A DNA stretch of 64,000 nt, taken from assembly GCF_027922185.1 (NCBI RefSeq), contig NZ_BSFE01000002.1, positions 186,001-250,000 of the forward strand, in the 5' to 3' direction. This document shows positions 34,012 to 41,861 of the stretch, in pieces. The translations under genes were made by a program, and so were the position numbers. How positions within the stretch are numbered: the first letter of the stretch is position 1; each line of letters begins with the position of its first letter. The DNA is from Maricaulis virginensis (lineage in GTDB: Bacteria > Pseudomonadota > Alphaproteobacteria > Caulobacterales > Maricaulaceae). The notes beneath the pieces were generated by a model. That model was not told where the DNA came from. It saw nothing but the letters and a program-made list of their open reading frames with translations, and ran no database searches.

Positions 34012-35904
34012 TTACCTCTGGAACCAGTCGTGGATCCTTTTGGCCATGGCTTTTGACACGCCGTCAACCGCTTCGAGATCGGCCAGAGCTGCATTTCGCA
34101 CCGCCTTCGCCGAGCCGAAATGGGCCAGCAGGGCCTTCTTGCGGGACGGTCCGATGCCGGGAATATCGTCCAGCGGGTTTTCCGCCATCTGCTTCTTGCG
34201 CTTGGCCCGGTGGCCGCCGATGGCAAAGCGGTGGGCCTCGTCGCGAAGACGCTGCAGATAGTAGAGCACCGGATCCTTCTGCGGCAGTTTGAACGGGGCC
34301 TTGCCCGGCAGGTAGAAGGCCTCGCGGCCGGCATCGCGTTCGGGCCCTTTGGCGATGGCGGCGATGGTGATGTCGGTCACGCCGAGTTCGGCAGCGACTT
34401 CCATCACCGACGACAATTGCCCCTTGCCGCCATCGATCAGGATCAGGTCGGGCACGGGGGCGCCTTCCGCGCGCTCCTTGATCAGGCGCGACAGGCGGCG
34501 GCGCAGCATGGCCTGCATCATCGCGAAATCGTCGTTGGTGGCCGCGTCGTCGCCCTTCATGTTGAAGCGGCGATAAGCGTTCTTCTCGAAACCGTCCGGC
34601 CCCGCCACGATCATCGCGCCCAGCGCGTTCGTGCCCTGGATATGCGAGTTGTCATAGACCTCGATGCGCTGGGGGATGTTCTCCAGTTCGAAAACCCGCT
34701 GCACGCCCTTGAGGAGCTGGGTCTGGGTGGCACTTTCCGACAGCCGCCGGGCGAGCGCCTCCTTCGCGTTCGTCGCTGTGCGCTCGACCAGTTTGCGCTT
34801 TTCGCCGCGCTGGGGCGTGTGCAGCTGCACCTTGCGCTCGGCCCGCAGCGACAGGGCCTCGGCCAGCAGCTCGGCTTCCTCGATCTCGTGCGACAGGAGG
34901 ATCAGGCCCGGCGCCGGCTTGTCGTCGTAGAATTGCGCCAGGAAGGCGGCCAGCACGTCAGCCGGTTCGGCGTCGCTTTCATGGCGCGGGAAGAAGGACT
35001 GGTTGCCCCAGTTCTGGCCGGCCCGGAAGAAGAAGACCTGGACACAGGACTTGCCGCCATCCTGGGCGATGGCGATGACATCGGCCTCCTCCACCCCGTC
35101 CGGATTGATGCCCTGATCGGTCGTCACGGCCGCAATCGCGCGGATCCGGTCGCGCAGCCTGGCGGCGGTTTCGAAATCCATCGCCTCGGCCGCTTCGCTC
35201 ATGCGGGCCTGCAGCTCCTGGCGCAGGGCGTTGGAGCGGCCGCGCAGGAAGTCCGTCGCCTCCTTGACCAGCTCGTCATAGGCGGCCGGTTCGACCAGAT
35301 CGACACAGGGCCCGGCACAGCGCTTGATCTGGTAGAGCATGCAGGGGCGCGAGCGGCCCTCATAGACGCTGTCGGTACAGGTGCGGATCAGGAAGGCTTT
35401 CTGCAGCGTGTTCAGTGTCTGGTTCACCGCGCCGACCGAGGCAAAGGGGCCGAAATAATCGCCCTTCGTCTTGCGCACGCCGCGATGCTTGAGCAATTGC
35501 GGCGCCGGATGGTCCTTGCGGATCAGGATGTAGGGGAAGCTCTTGTCGTCGCGCAGCAGGATGTTGAAGCGCGGCTTCAGGCGCTTGATGAGGTTGGCTT
35601 CCAGCAGCAGCGCCTCGGTCTCGGTCTGGGTGACCACGAACTCCATGGAGTGCGTCAGCGCGATCATCAGCGCGATGCGATTGGAATGGCCGCGGCCGGC
35701 GGCGTAATTGCTCACCCGGTTCTTCAGATTGCGCGCCTTGCCGACATAGAGAATCTGCCCGTCCTCGCCGATCATCCGGTAGACGCCGGGCCTGGGCGGC
35801 AGCCGCTTGACGTAGTCGGCGATGACTTTCGGTCCGGCGAGCGATTGCTTCGCCGGTTCGGAAAGGCCATCTATCGGACCGGATTGAGACTTCGAGGTTG
35901 CCAT
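34012..35904 (-). CDS. uvrC: Excinuclease ABC subunit C
   Basis: UvrC makes the two incisions in nucleotide-excision repair. The 630-aa product has the GIY-YIG domain (PPRPGVYRMIGEDG...LYVGKARNLKNRVSNY), the UVR motif (MDFETAARLRDRIRAI) that binds UvrB, the RNase-H-like half (VYDNSHIQGTNALGAMIV), and the C-terminal helix-hairpin-helix (IPGIGPSRKKALLAHFG). The ATG at 35904 overlaps, base for base, the ATG of the divergent gene (both in one CATG). A TTG 17 codons upstream is an alternative start but would lie deep in that gene. Confidence 0.96.
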   Translation of the reverse strand: MATSKSQSGPIDGLSEPAKQSLAGPKVIADYVKRLPPRPGVYRMIGEDGQILYVGKARNLKNRVSNYAAGRGHSNRIALMIALTHSMEFVVTQTETEALLLEANLIKRLKPRFNILLRDDKSFPYILIRKDHPAPQLLKHRGVRKTKGDYFGPFASVGAVNQTLNTLQKAFLIRTCTDSVYEGRSRPCMLYQIKRCAGPCVDLVEPAAYDELVKEATDFLRGRSNALRQELQARMSEAAEAMDFETAARLRDRIRAIAAVTTDQGINPDGVEEADVIAIAQDGGKSCVQVFFFRAGQNWGNQSFFPRHESDAEPADVLAAFLAQFYDDKPAPGLILLSHEIEEAELLAEALSLRAERKVQLHTPQRGEKRKLVERTATNAKEALARRLSESATQTQLLKGVQRVFELENIPQRIEVYDNSHIQGTNALGAMIVAGPDGFEKNAYRRFNMKGDDAATNDDFAMMQAMLRRRLSRLIKERAEGAPVPDLILIDGGKGQLSSVMEVAAELGVTDITIAAIAKGPERDAGREAFYLPGKAPFKLPQKDPVLYYLQRLRDEAHRFAIGGHRAKRKKQMAENPLDDIPGIGPSRKKALLAHFGSAKAVRNAALADLEAVDGVSKAMAKRIHDWFQR

Positions 35905-36661
35905 GTCCGACAAGATCGCCCTCGTGACCGGCGGCGGCAAGCGCCTGGGTGCCAAAATAGCTGCCGCGCTCGGTGCGGATGGCTGGCACGTCGTCGTGCA
36001 CTACAACACCTCCGGCACGGACGCTGAGGCCGTCGCCGCGGCGATCCGCGATGCGGGCGGTTCGGCGGACACGGTCCGGTTCGACATGGACGACACGGCC
36101 GGCATCGCGGGGTTCATGGACGGGGTGGGGCGTGTCGATGCGCTGATCAATTCCGCGTCGATCTTCGAGCCCGACCGTCCGGAAACGGTCACACCTGTGC
36201 AACTCGAACACACGCTGCGTGTAAACCTTGTGGCGCCGGTATTGCTCGCGTCTGCGATGGCAAGGCGACACGAGGACCGCGCGTCCGGCTGCATCATCAA
36301 CCTGCTCGACCAGAAGCTCTTCAACCTCAATCCCGACTTCTTTTCCTATACCCTGGCCAAACAGGCGCTCCTCGGTGCGACCACCACCATGGCCATGGCT
36401 TTCGCCCCGCGCGTGCGGGTGAATGGGGTGGCACCGGGCATCACCCTGCCATCCGGCGGCCAGTCGCCCGAGGAATTCGCCCGTGCGCACCGGATGAACC
36501 CGATGCAGGGCGGGTCCACGCCCGAGGACATCATCCGCGCGGTGCGCTTCATCCTTGCGACACCGTCGATGACGGGCGAGACGATCATCGTGGATGGCGG
36601 CCAGCATCTCGACGCCCGCGACGGGGATGTGATGTATGCCGCCGGTGTGCCGGAGGACTGA
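35903..36661 (+). CDS. Pteridine reductase-like short-chain dehydrogenase (FolM/PTR1 type)
   Basis: The 252-aa SDR has the cofactor loop TGGGKRLG in place of TGxxxGIG, a NSAS strand, and the active site Y-T-L-A-K. Where classic SDRs have the catalytic Ser it has Asp (INLLDQ), as in protozoal PTR1 and bacterial FolM dihydromonapterin reductases. Together with folB seven bases downstream, this points to reduction of a dihydropterin, possibly also dihydrofolate. GAGG lies six bases before the ATG. No monapterin-specific folX was seen in the window. Confidence 0.82.
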   Translation: MSDKIALVTGGGKRLGAKIAAALGADGWHVVVHYNTSGTDAEAVAAAIRDAGGSADTVRFDMDDTAGIAGFMDGVGRVDALINSASIFEPDRPETVTPVQLEHTLRVNLVAPVLLASAMARRHEDRASGCIINLLDQKLFNLNPDFFSYTLAKQALLGATTTMAMAFAPRVRVNGVAPGITLPSGGQSPEEFARAHRMNPMQGGSTPEDIIRAVRFILATPSMTGETIIVDGGQHLDARDGDVMYAAGVPED

Positions 36662-36668
36662 GACGGCC

Positions 36669-37076
36669 ATGAGACTGGATCAGGTGATCGAGAACGCGCT
36701 CGCCAGTGCCACCGGCGAGGATGTCTTCGTCTACCGCCTGGAGGGCGTGAAGCTGGATGTCGAGATCGGCATTCACGACTATGAGCGCGGCGTGAAACAG
36801 CGCGTGCTGGTGGATGTCGTCACCCTGGTGTCCAAGGCCTGGTGCGGCACGGACGACATCGCCACGGTCGTCGATTACGACTACATCCTCAACGGTATCA
36901 AGGCGCTGGGCGAGAAGCAGTTCGACCTGCAGGAAAGCTTGTGCGGGACCATTCTCGATATCGCCCTGGAACCGGCGGCGGTCGCCGCGGCCCAGGTGAC
37001 CACCCGCAAGGTCGACGCCTATCCCGATGCCGATGCTGTTGGCCTGACGCGGTTTCGCTGCCGCCCGAAAAGCTGA
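36669..37076 (+). CDS. folB: Dihydroneopterin aldolase
   Basis: FolB splits 7,8-dihydroneopterin to 6-hydroxymethyl-dihydropterin and glycolaldehyde in folate synthesis. The 135-aa protein carries VYRLEGVKLDVEIGIHDYERGVKQ (shown as the residues around 22-45), VVDYDYILNGIK and a Glu-containing ESLCGTILDIAL helix, as in the tunnelling-fold family; a 10-residue N-terminal extension precedes the usual start. It is cotranscribed with the pteridine reductase. Confidence 0.88.
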   Translation: MRLDQVIENALASATGEDVFVYRLEGVKLDVEIGIHDYERGVKQRVLVDVVTLVSKAWCGTDDIATVVDYDYILNGIKALGEKQFDLQESLCGTILDIALEPAAVAAAQVTTRKVDAYPDADAVGLTRFRCRPKS

Positions 37077-37081
37077 CCGGG

Positions 37082-37693
37082 TCAGCTCGCCGCAGATCGC
37101 ATCAACCCGTCGGCGACCAGGCCGGCCGCAAGCAGCACCAGCGTGCCGCCGATCGCCAGATTGAACAGCCGCATGCGCAGGGGTGAGACCAGGAAGCGGC
37201 GTATGCTGCGTCCGAGCACCGCCCAGGCGCCGATCCCGAACAGACAGATCACGAAATAGAGGCTGGAGAATACGGCCAGCCGGTCACCCGCTCCTGCCAG
37301 TTCGAACAGGGACACAGCCGCCAGGCAGGCACCCCAGGCCTTCGGGTTCACCCATTGCAGCAGCACACCCTGCCAGAGGCCGGGCAGGGCCGGCCGGTCT
37401 TCGGTCTGCAAGCCGGTCGGGGCGAAGGCGATGCGGACACCGAAATAGACGATCACAGCGGCGCCCAGGACGGCCATGCCGATCTGCCAGACCGGCCCAA
37501 GCCGGGCCAGAATACTGGCTGCCAGACCTATGCTCACGAGCAGGGCCGTGAAACCGATCGTGCAGCCGAGCACGAAGGGCAGGGCCCGGCGTGCGCCGTG
37601 ATGCAGTCCGGCCGACAGGGTGATCATGTTTGCCGGTCCCGGCGAGATCGACATTGTCAGGGCGAAGATGCCCATCGCCAGCAGGTTTCCCAT
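37082..37693 (-). CDS. LysE/RhtB family amino-acid exporter
   Basis: A 203-aa membrane protein with about six helices and the family start MSISPGPANMITLSAGLHHGARRALPFVLGCT-like sequence (around 13-45; Pro-Gly-Pro in the first helix). Members export amino acids such as lysine, homoserine or threonine. It is divergent from a LysR-type regulator, which is likely to control it. It converges on folB with a 5-bp gap. Confidence 0.88.
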   Translation of the reverse strand: MGNLLAMGIFALTMSISPGPANMITLSAGLHHGARRALPFVLGCTIGFTALLVSIGLAASILARLGPVWQIGMAVLGAAVIVYFGVRIAFAPTGLQTEDRPALPGLWQGVLLQWVNPKAWGACLAAVSLFELAGAGDRLAVFSSLYFVICLFGIGAWAVLGRSIRRFLVSPLRMRLFNLAIGGTLVLLAAGLVADGLMRSAAS

Positions 37694-37783
37694 CGCGTGT
37701 CTCCCGTTTCAGCTGATCTATCAATTCGCTTTGCGGTCGATTAGGCTGGCGAGTTGAAACTCATTGATCGAAAAATCATCGAT

Positions 37784-38677
37784 ATGCTGGATCGGCTCAA
37801 ATCCCTGGCGACCTTCGGGACCGTCCTGCAGGAAGGCTCCTTCCGTGCGGCTGCGGTCAGGCTCGGCGTGGCGCCATCCACGGTGAGCTATCACATCAGT
37901 GAGCTGGAGCGTTTCCTGGGCGCTCCGCTGCTCAACCGCACCACCCGTCGCCTGTCTCCCACGGCACTGGGTGAAGAGGTCGGCCGCCATGCCGCCGCGA
38001 TCGCCGCCGCCTGCGACGATGCTTTCGCGCTCGCCAGCCGTCATACAGGTCAGCTGCGCGGCAGCCTTGCCGTGACCTGTACATCGGCGGTGATCGGAGC
38101 CGGGCTGGGGGAGGCGGTTGCGGCGTTCTCCGGCGCCCATCCGGGCGTGGAGATGCGGGTGGATGTTTCCGACGCGGTTGCGGATCTCGGCGCCGGCCGG
38201 TTCGATCTCGGCCTGCGCGCCGGGCGTCTGGCTGACAGTGCTCTGAAGGCTCGCCGGATCGGACATATCCGGCGCCAGCTTGTCTGTGCGCCGGCGTTCC
38301 TCTCTGCCCACACCATCGCTGTCGACGCTGAAATGCTGGCGCAACGGCGCTGGATCCGGCTGGATGCCATGCCGGCCTGGCGCACGCTGATCACACCGGG
38401 TGGCCAGTCGGTGGATGTCGAGACACCCGGCAATGTCGTGGTGGGCAGTATCGATGCCATGATCGAGCTGGCGCTTGCCGGCATGGGGTTGGCTACCCCG
38501 CCCGCCCATCTGGTGGAGGACAGGTTGAAGACCGGCAGTCTGATCGACCCCGCGCCGGGCTGGACCGTCCCGCCCATCGACCTGCACGCGGTCTGGCCGG
38601 CAACGCGGACCGACTCGCCCGTTCGACGGGCCTTTCTCGATTTCCTGCTGGAAGAGTGGGCGCCGCAGCTGGCCTGA
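37784..38677 (+). CDS. LysR family transcriptional regulator
   Basis: The protein (297 aa from the ATG at 37784) has the N-terminal winged helix RLKSLATFGTVLQEGSFRAAA...APSTVSYHISELERFLGAPLLNRTTR-type sequence (about 3-55) and a C-terminal ligand-binding domain. An earlier TTG at 37754 is possible. The gene is divergent from the LysE-type exporter with about 90 bp between them, so it probably regulates that exporter in response to an amino acid. Confidence 0.92.
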   Translation: MLDRLKSLATFGTVLQEGSFRAAAVRLGVAPSTVSYHISELERFLGAPLLNRTTRRLSPTALGEEVGRHAAAIAAACDDAFALASRHTGQLRGSLAVTCTSAVIGAGLGEAVAAFSGAHPGVEMRVDVSDAVADLGAGRFDLGLRAGRLADSALKARRIGHIRRQLVCAPAFLSAHTIAVDAEMLAQRRWIRLDAMPAWRTLITPGGQSVDVETPGNVVVGSIDAMIELALAGMGLATPPAHLVEDRLKTGSLIDPAPGWTVPPIDLHAVWPATRTDSPVRRAFLDFLLEEWAPQLA

Positions 38678-38697
38678 CCGGCTGCAGCGCCCCGAGT

Positions 38698-39900
38698 CTA
38701 ACCGGCGGCAGGCTCGCGCCGCTTCAGCAGCGGCTGGGCCTGCTTGTAGGTCAGCGAGCGCCAGACCCATTCCAGCGGGCCGAAGCGGAAGACCGACAGC
38801 CAGAGCGGCGACCAGATCAGCTGCACCGCCCAGACGATCAGCACCAGCTTGGCCTGGTCGACCCGTTCGACCGTGCCGAACAGGCCGAGACCCGGCGTGC
38901 CCACGAAGATGAAGGTCATGATCAGGGTCTGGGCGATATAGTTGGTGAAGGCCATCCGGCCGGCCGAAGCGAAGGGCATCAGCAGGAGCCGGAAAGCGCC
39001 GAGCTTGGCCAGCAGCATCACGGCGGATGCATAGCCGAAGGACAGGACCAGGCTGCCGAAATAACTGTAGCTCGTGCCCAGGGCCATAGCCTCGGTATCG
39101 AATTCGCCGGCGATCATCGACTGCGTGCCCATGTGCGACAGCAGATAACCGGCCACCAGCGTCACGGCTGCCAGAACGGCATAGCGTCCCAGGCTCCAGC
39201 TCGCCGACAGGAAGCCGGACTTGAACAGGGCCATGCCGATGAACATCAGGCCCATCAGGCGCGGTCCGAAGGCGATCAGCCCGCCGATCTGGCCGATCGC
39301 GGCAAAGCCGGCATTCCAGGGCAGGCGCTCGAGATAGCCGGCCTGGTAGGCCTGCGTCATGCCGGCCATCATCTCGGCCATCATGGCGTCCTGTTCCGGC
39401 GTTTCGGACATGCCCGCGAACGGAACAGCCAGCCAGGCACCGCCGACCATCATGAGGGCGCTCACGCCGATCAGCACGATGCCCCAGGTGACCAGTGCGC
39501 CCGGCGACATGCGGCGGGCCTTCACGGCCAGCATGCCCAGCAGGGCGTAGCTGACGAGGATATCGCCCCACCAGAGCAGGTAGGCGTGGATCGCGCCGAT
39601 CAGCAGCAGCCACAGCATGCGCGGATAATGGCGGCCGGTATCGTCGCCGGTCCCCGCCATCATGACGATGCCGGCGCCGAACAGGGTCGAGAAAATCGTG
39701 ATGAATTTCAGATGGAAGAAGGTGTGGGCAATGGCCCAGACCGACAGGTTGGCGCCTGTCAGATCCATCTGCATGGTCGGATTGTCGTAGGCGAAGGGCG
39801 ACATGGCAAAGCCCTGCACATTCATCATCAGAATGCCCAGGACCGCGATGCCGCGCAGCGCGTCGATACTGATCAGACGCTCGGTGTTCGGTGAAGCCAT
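38698..39900 (-). CDS. DUF418 membrane protein (YeiB-like)
   Basis: A 400-aa polytopic protein. It begins TERLISIDALRGIAVLGILMMNVQ, the typical DUF418/YeiB N-terminus, and ends with a DUF418 domain (FGPLEWVWRSLTYKQAQPLL). About ten helices are apparent. The function of this family is unknown; some resemble heparan-N-acetyltransferase-like transporters of acyl groups. It stands alone. Confidence 0.88.
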   Translation of the reverse strand: MASPNTERLISIDALRGIAVLGILMMNVQGFAMSPFAYDNPTMQMDLTGANLSVWAIAHTFFHLKFITIFSTLFGAGIVMMAGTGDDTGRHYPRMLWLLLIGAIHAYLLWWGDILVSYALLGMLAVKARRMSPGALVTWGIVLIGVSALMMVGGAWLAVPFAGMSETPEQDAMMAEMMAGMTQAYQAGYLERLPWNAGFAAIGQIGGLIAFGPRLMGLMFIGMALFKSGFLSASWSLGRYAVLAAVTLVAGYLLSHMGTQSMIAGEFDTEAMALGTSYSYFGSLVLSFGYASAVMLLAKLGAFRLLLMPFASAGRMAFTNYIAQTLIMTFIFVGTPGLGLFGTVERVDQAKLVLIVWAVQLIWSPLWLSVFRFGPLEWVWRSLTYKQAQPLLKRREPAAG

Positions 39901-39995
39901 GTGTCCCCCCTCGGAATTACAGCCTTCGGCGGGAGGTTACGATGGGACAGGGCGAATGTCTGCGGGACTTTCGTCCGGATCGTCCCCTGCGGCGA

Positions 39996-40985
39996 TCAGG
40001 CACCCAGCGCTGACCTCGCCAGTACGACGATATAGCCGACATAGGCGATGAAGAGCAGAAGGCCGAACAGTCGGCTGATCGGCTGGCGTGCCAGGATGAT
40101 CGCGGCGATCGCAACGCTCGCGCCGACCATCACCCACAGATCGAGGGCGAAGAAGCCCTCGGGAACGGGAAGATCGTCGCCCACTGCCGATGCGGCGAGA
40201 CCGGTGGCGCCGCCAACCGCGAAGACGTTGAAAATGTTCGAGCCGAGCACATTGCCGATCGCCATGTCGGCCTGTCGCCGCATCGACGCCATCACGACGG
40301 TCGCGAGTTCGGGCAGGGAGGTGCCGAAGGCGACGGCGGTCAGGCCGATCAGGGCTTCGTCGACATTCAGGGCGAGGGCGGCTTCGGTGCCGCCGGTCAC
40401 GATCATCTGGGCGCCGACGGGCAGCGCGACAAGGCCGATGAGAACGGCGGCAACGCTGCGCCCCACGCCGGTCGGCAGGCCTTCCATGTGTTCGAGATCT
40501 GTGAGTTCCGCGAGCGAGGGATCGTCGCTTTTCTTGCCGGCCAGCACGCCCATCAGGCCGACATAGGCGACGATCAGGGCGAACAGGACGGCGCTTTCGA
40601 CCGTGTCGATGGTGCGGTCCCAGCTGACCGCCACCAGGGCGAGGGCGGCCAGGAGTGCGATGATCGCATTGCGCCGGACGCCGGGCGTGGTTGTGGGAAT
40701 GGCGCCGAAAATCGCCGGCAGGCCGAGAATCAGGAGGAAGTTCGCGGTGTTGGAGCCGACGATATTGCCCAGAGCGAGGCCGGGCACGTCTTCCAGGGCC
40801 GATTGCACCGAGACCACCAGCTCGGGCGCAGATGTCCCGAAGGCAATGATGGTGAGGCCGACCAGAAGCGGCGGCAGCCGCCAGATCCGGGCCAGGCCCG
40901 CACTGCCCCGGACCAGCAGGTCCCCGCCGAACAAAAGAACGACGATCCCGCCCAGGATCAGGGCGATGAACACGGGTGCAGCCAT
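39996..40985 (-). CDS. CaCA-family sodium/calcium exchanger (YrbG-like)
   Basis: A 329-aa membrane antiporter with ten helices in two inverted halves, each with its alpha-repeat: GLTIIAFGTSAPELVVS and GNIVGSN in the first, GLTAVAFGTSLPELATV and GNVLGSNIFN in the second. The acidic residues (E in PEL) bind the cation. A 28-codon membrane-peptide frame lies 24 bases upstream on the same strand. Confidence 0.94.
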   Translation of the reverse strand: MAAPVFIALILGGIVVLLFGGDLLVRGSAGLARIWRLPPLLVGLTIIAFGTSAPELVVSVQSALEDVPGLALGNIVGSNTANFLLILGLPAIFGAIPTTTPGVRRNAIIALLAALALVAVSWDRTIDTVESAVLFALIVAYVGLMGVLAGKKSDDPSLAELTDLEHMEGLPTGVGRSVAAVLIGLVALPVGAQMIVTGGTEAALALNVDEALIGLTAVAFGTSLPELATVVMASMRRQADMAIGNVLGSNIFNVFAVGGATGLAASAVGDDLPVPEGFFALDLWVMVGASVAIAAIILARQPISRLFGLLLFIAYVGYIVVLARSALGA

Positions 40986-41009
40986 GCCGGTAACCTCTGG
41001 AAACGCGGA

Positions 41010-41096
41010 CTAGTCGAGGCGGCGGTATTCGATAAGGTTGAGCAGTCCGAAAATTGCCGCGACGCCGAGGATGGCAACAAGAGCGTACATGATCAT
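41010..41096 (-). CDS. Possible 28-aa single-helix membrane peptide
   Basis: The frame from the ATG at 41096 (or the third codon ATG at 41090) reads MIMYALVAILGVAAIFGLLN then LIEYRRLD. It has one hydrophobic helix and the charged tail N-x-I-E-Y-x-R-x-D, a tail often seen in small alphaproteobacterial membrane peptides. GGGAAA lies before the start. It is just upstream of the exchanger gene, so the two could be cotranscribed. Translation is not proven. Confidence 0.4.
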   Translation of the reverse strand: MIMYALVAILGVAAIFGLLNLIEYRRLD

Positions 41097-41168
41097 TTTC
41101 CCGAAAATGGCAGTCAGATGCCCCGTACATAGCGTGACGAACAGGCGGTGGCTAGCGGTGGAAGCGGC

Positions 41169-41639
41169 ATGAGCTGGCGCGCACGCATCGAGCCGGCGGT
41201 ACGCCCGATCCTGCAGTCCTGGTGGCGTCTGTCGCGGGGAACCACGCTCGGGGTCCGGGCGATCGTCACGGACCGCGACGGGCGCGTTGCGCTGGTCCGT
41301 CACACCTATGTCCATGGCTGGTATCTGCCCGGCGGCGGGGTGGAGCGGGGCGAGCCTGTTCGCGAGGCCCTGCGCCGCGAACTGGCCGAGGAAGCGGGCG
41401 TGGAGGTGACCGGACCAGCCGATCTGCTTGGAATCTACAGCAATCATGCGAGCTTTCGCGGCGATCACGTCGTGCTGTTCGCGGTTCGCGACTGGCGGGT
41501 CTGTCCGACAGATCATGCCGGTGAGATCGAGGCGGTGGACTGGTTCCATCCGGACGACCTGCCGCACGGCACATCGCCGGCAACGCTGCGCCGGCTTCGC
41601 GAATACGCGGGAACGGCCAATCCGTCGGATGAGTGGTGA
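41169..41639 (+). CDS. Nudix hydrolase
   Basis: The 156-aa protein contains a full Nudix box G-x5-E-x7-R-E-L-x-E-E-x-G-V in GGVERGEPVREALRRELAEE followed by AGV, downstream of HGWYLPGGG. It therefore binds a divalent metal and hydrolyses a nucleoside diphosphate linked to another moiety. The substrate is unknown. An ATG seven codons upstream (41148) is less likely. A long stem-loop follows. Confidence 0.9.
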   Translation: MSWRARIEPAVRPILQSWWRLSRGTTLGVRAIVTDRDGRVALVRHTYVHGWYLPGGGVERGEPVREALRRELAEEAGVEVTGPADLLGIYSNHASFRGDHVVLFAVRDWRVCPTDHAGEIEAVDWFHPDDLPHGTSPATLRRLREYAGTANPSDEW

Positions 41640-41713
41640 GAAAAAAGGTGCGGTGTACCGGCCCGGCCCGGAGCAAAGCGAGGGTTGTTGCCCGGTCCGG
41701 ACCGATACACCGC
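41640..41713 (-). terminator. Long stem-loop with T-run facing left
   Basis: GCGGTGTACCGGCCCGGCCC (41650 on) and its near reverse complement (41692-41713) form a 22-bp stem with three mismatches or wobbles. On the minus strand it is followed by CACCTTTTTTC. No minus-strand gene lies to its right, so if it is a terminator it would end an unannotated leftward transcript. On the plus strand there is no T-run after the stem. Confidence 0.5.
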
Positions 41714-41861
41714 GGGCGCACGCTGAGGACATTATGGGCGTGGCGGTGAACCCGGGCTGACCGGAGCGGGCCAATTTGTGCCATGAATTTGGCGGTCTTA
41801 CGCGACAAGCGCCACAAAATCGCTAACATGGACTTCGGGCGTTCAGGCGGGGTCGATTCGA

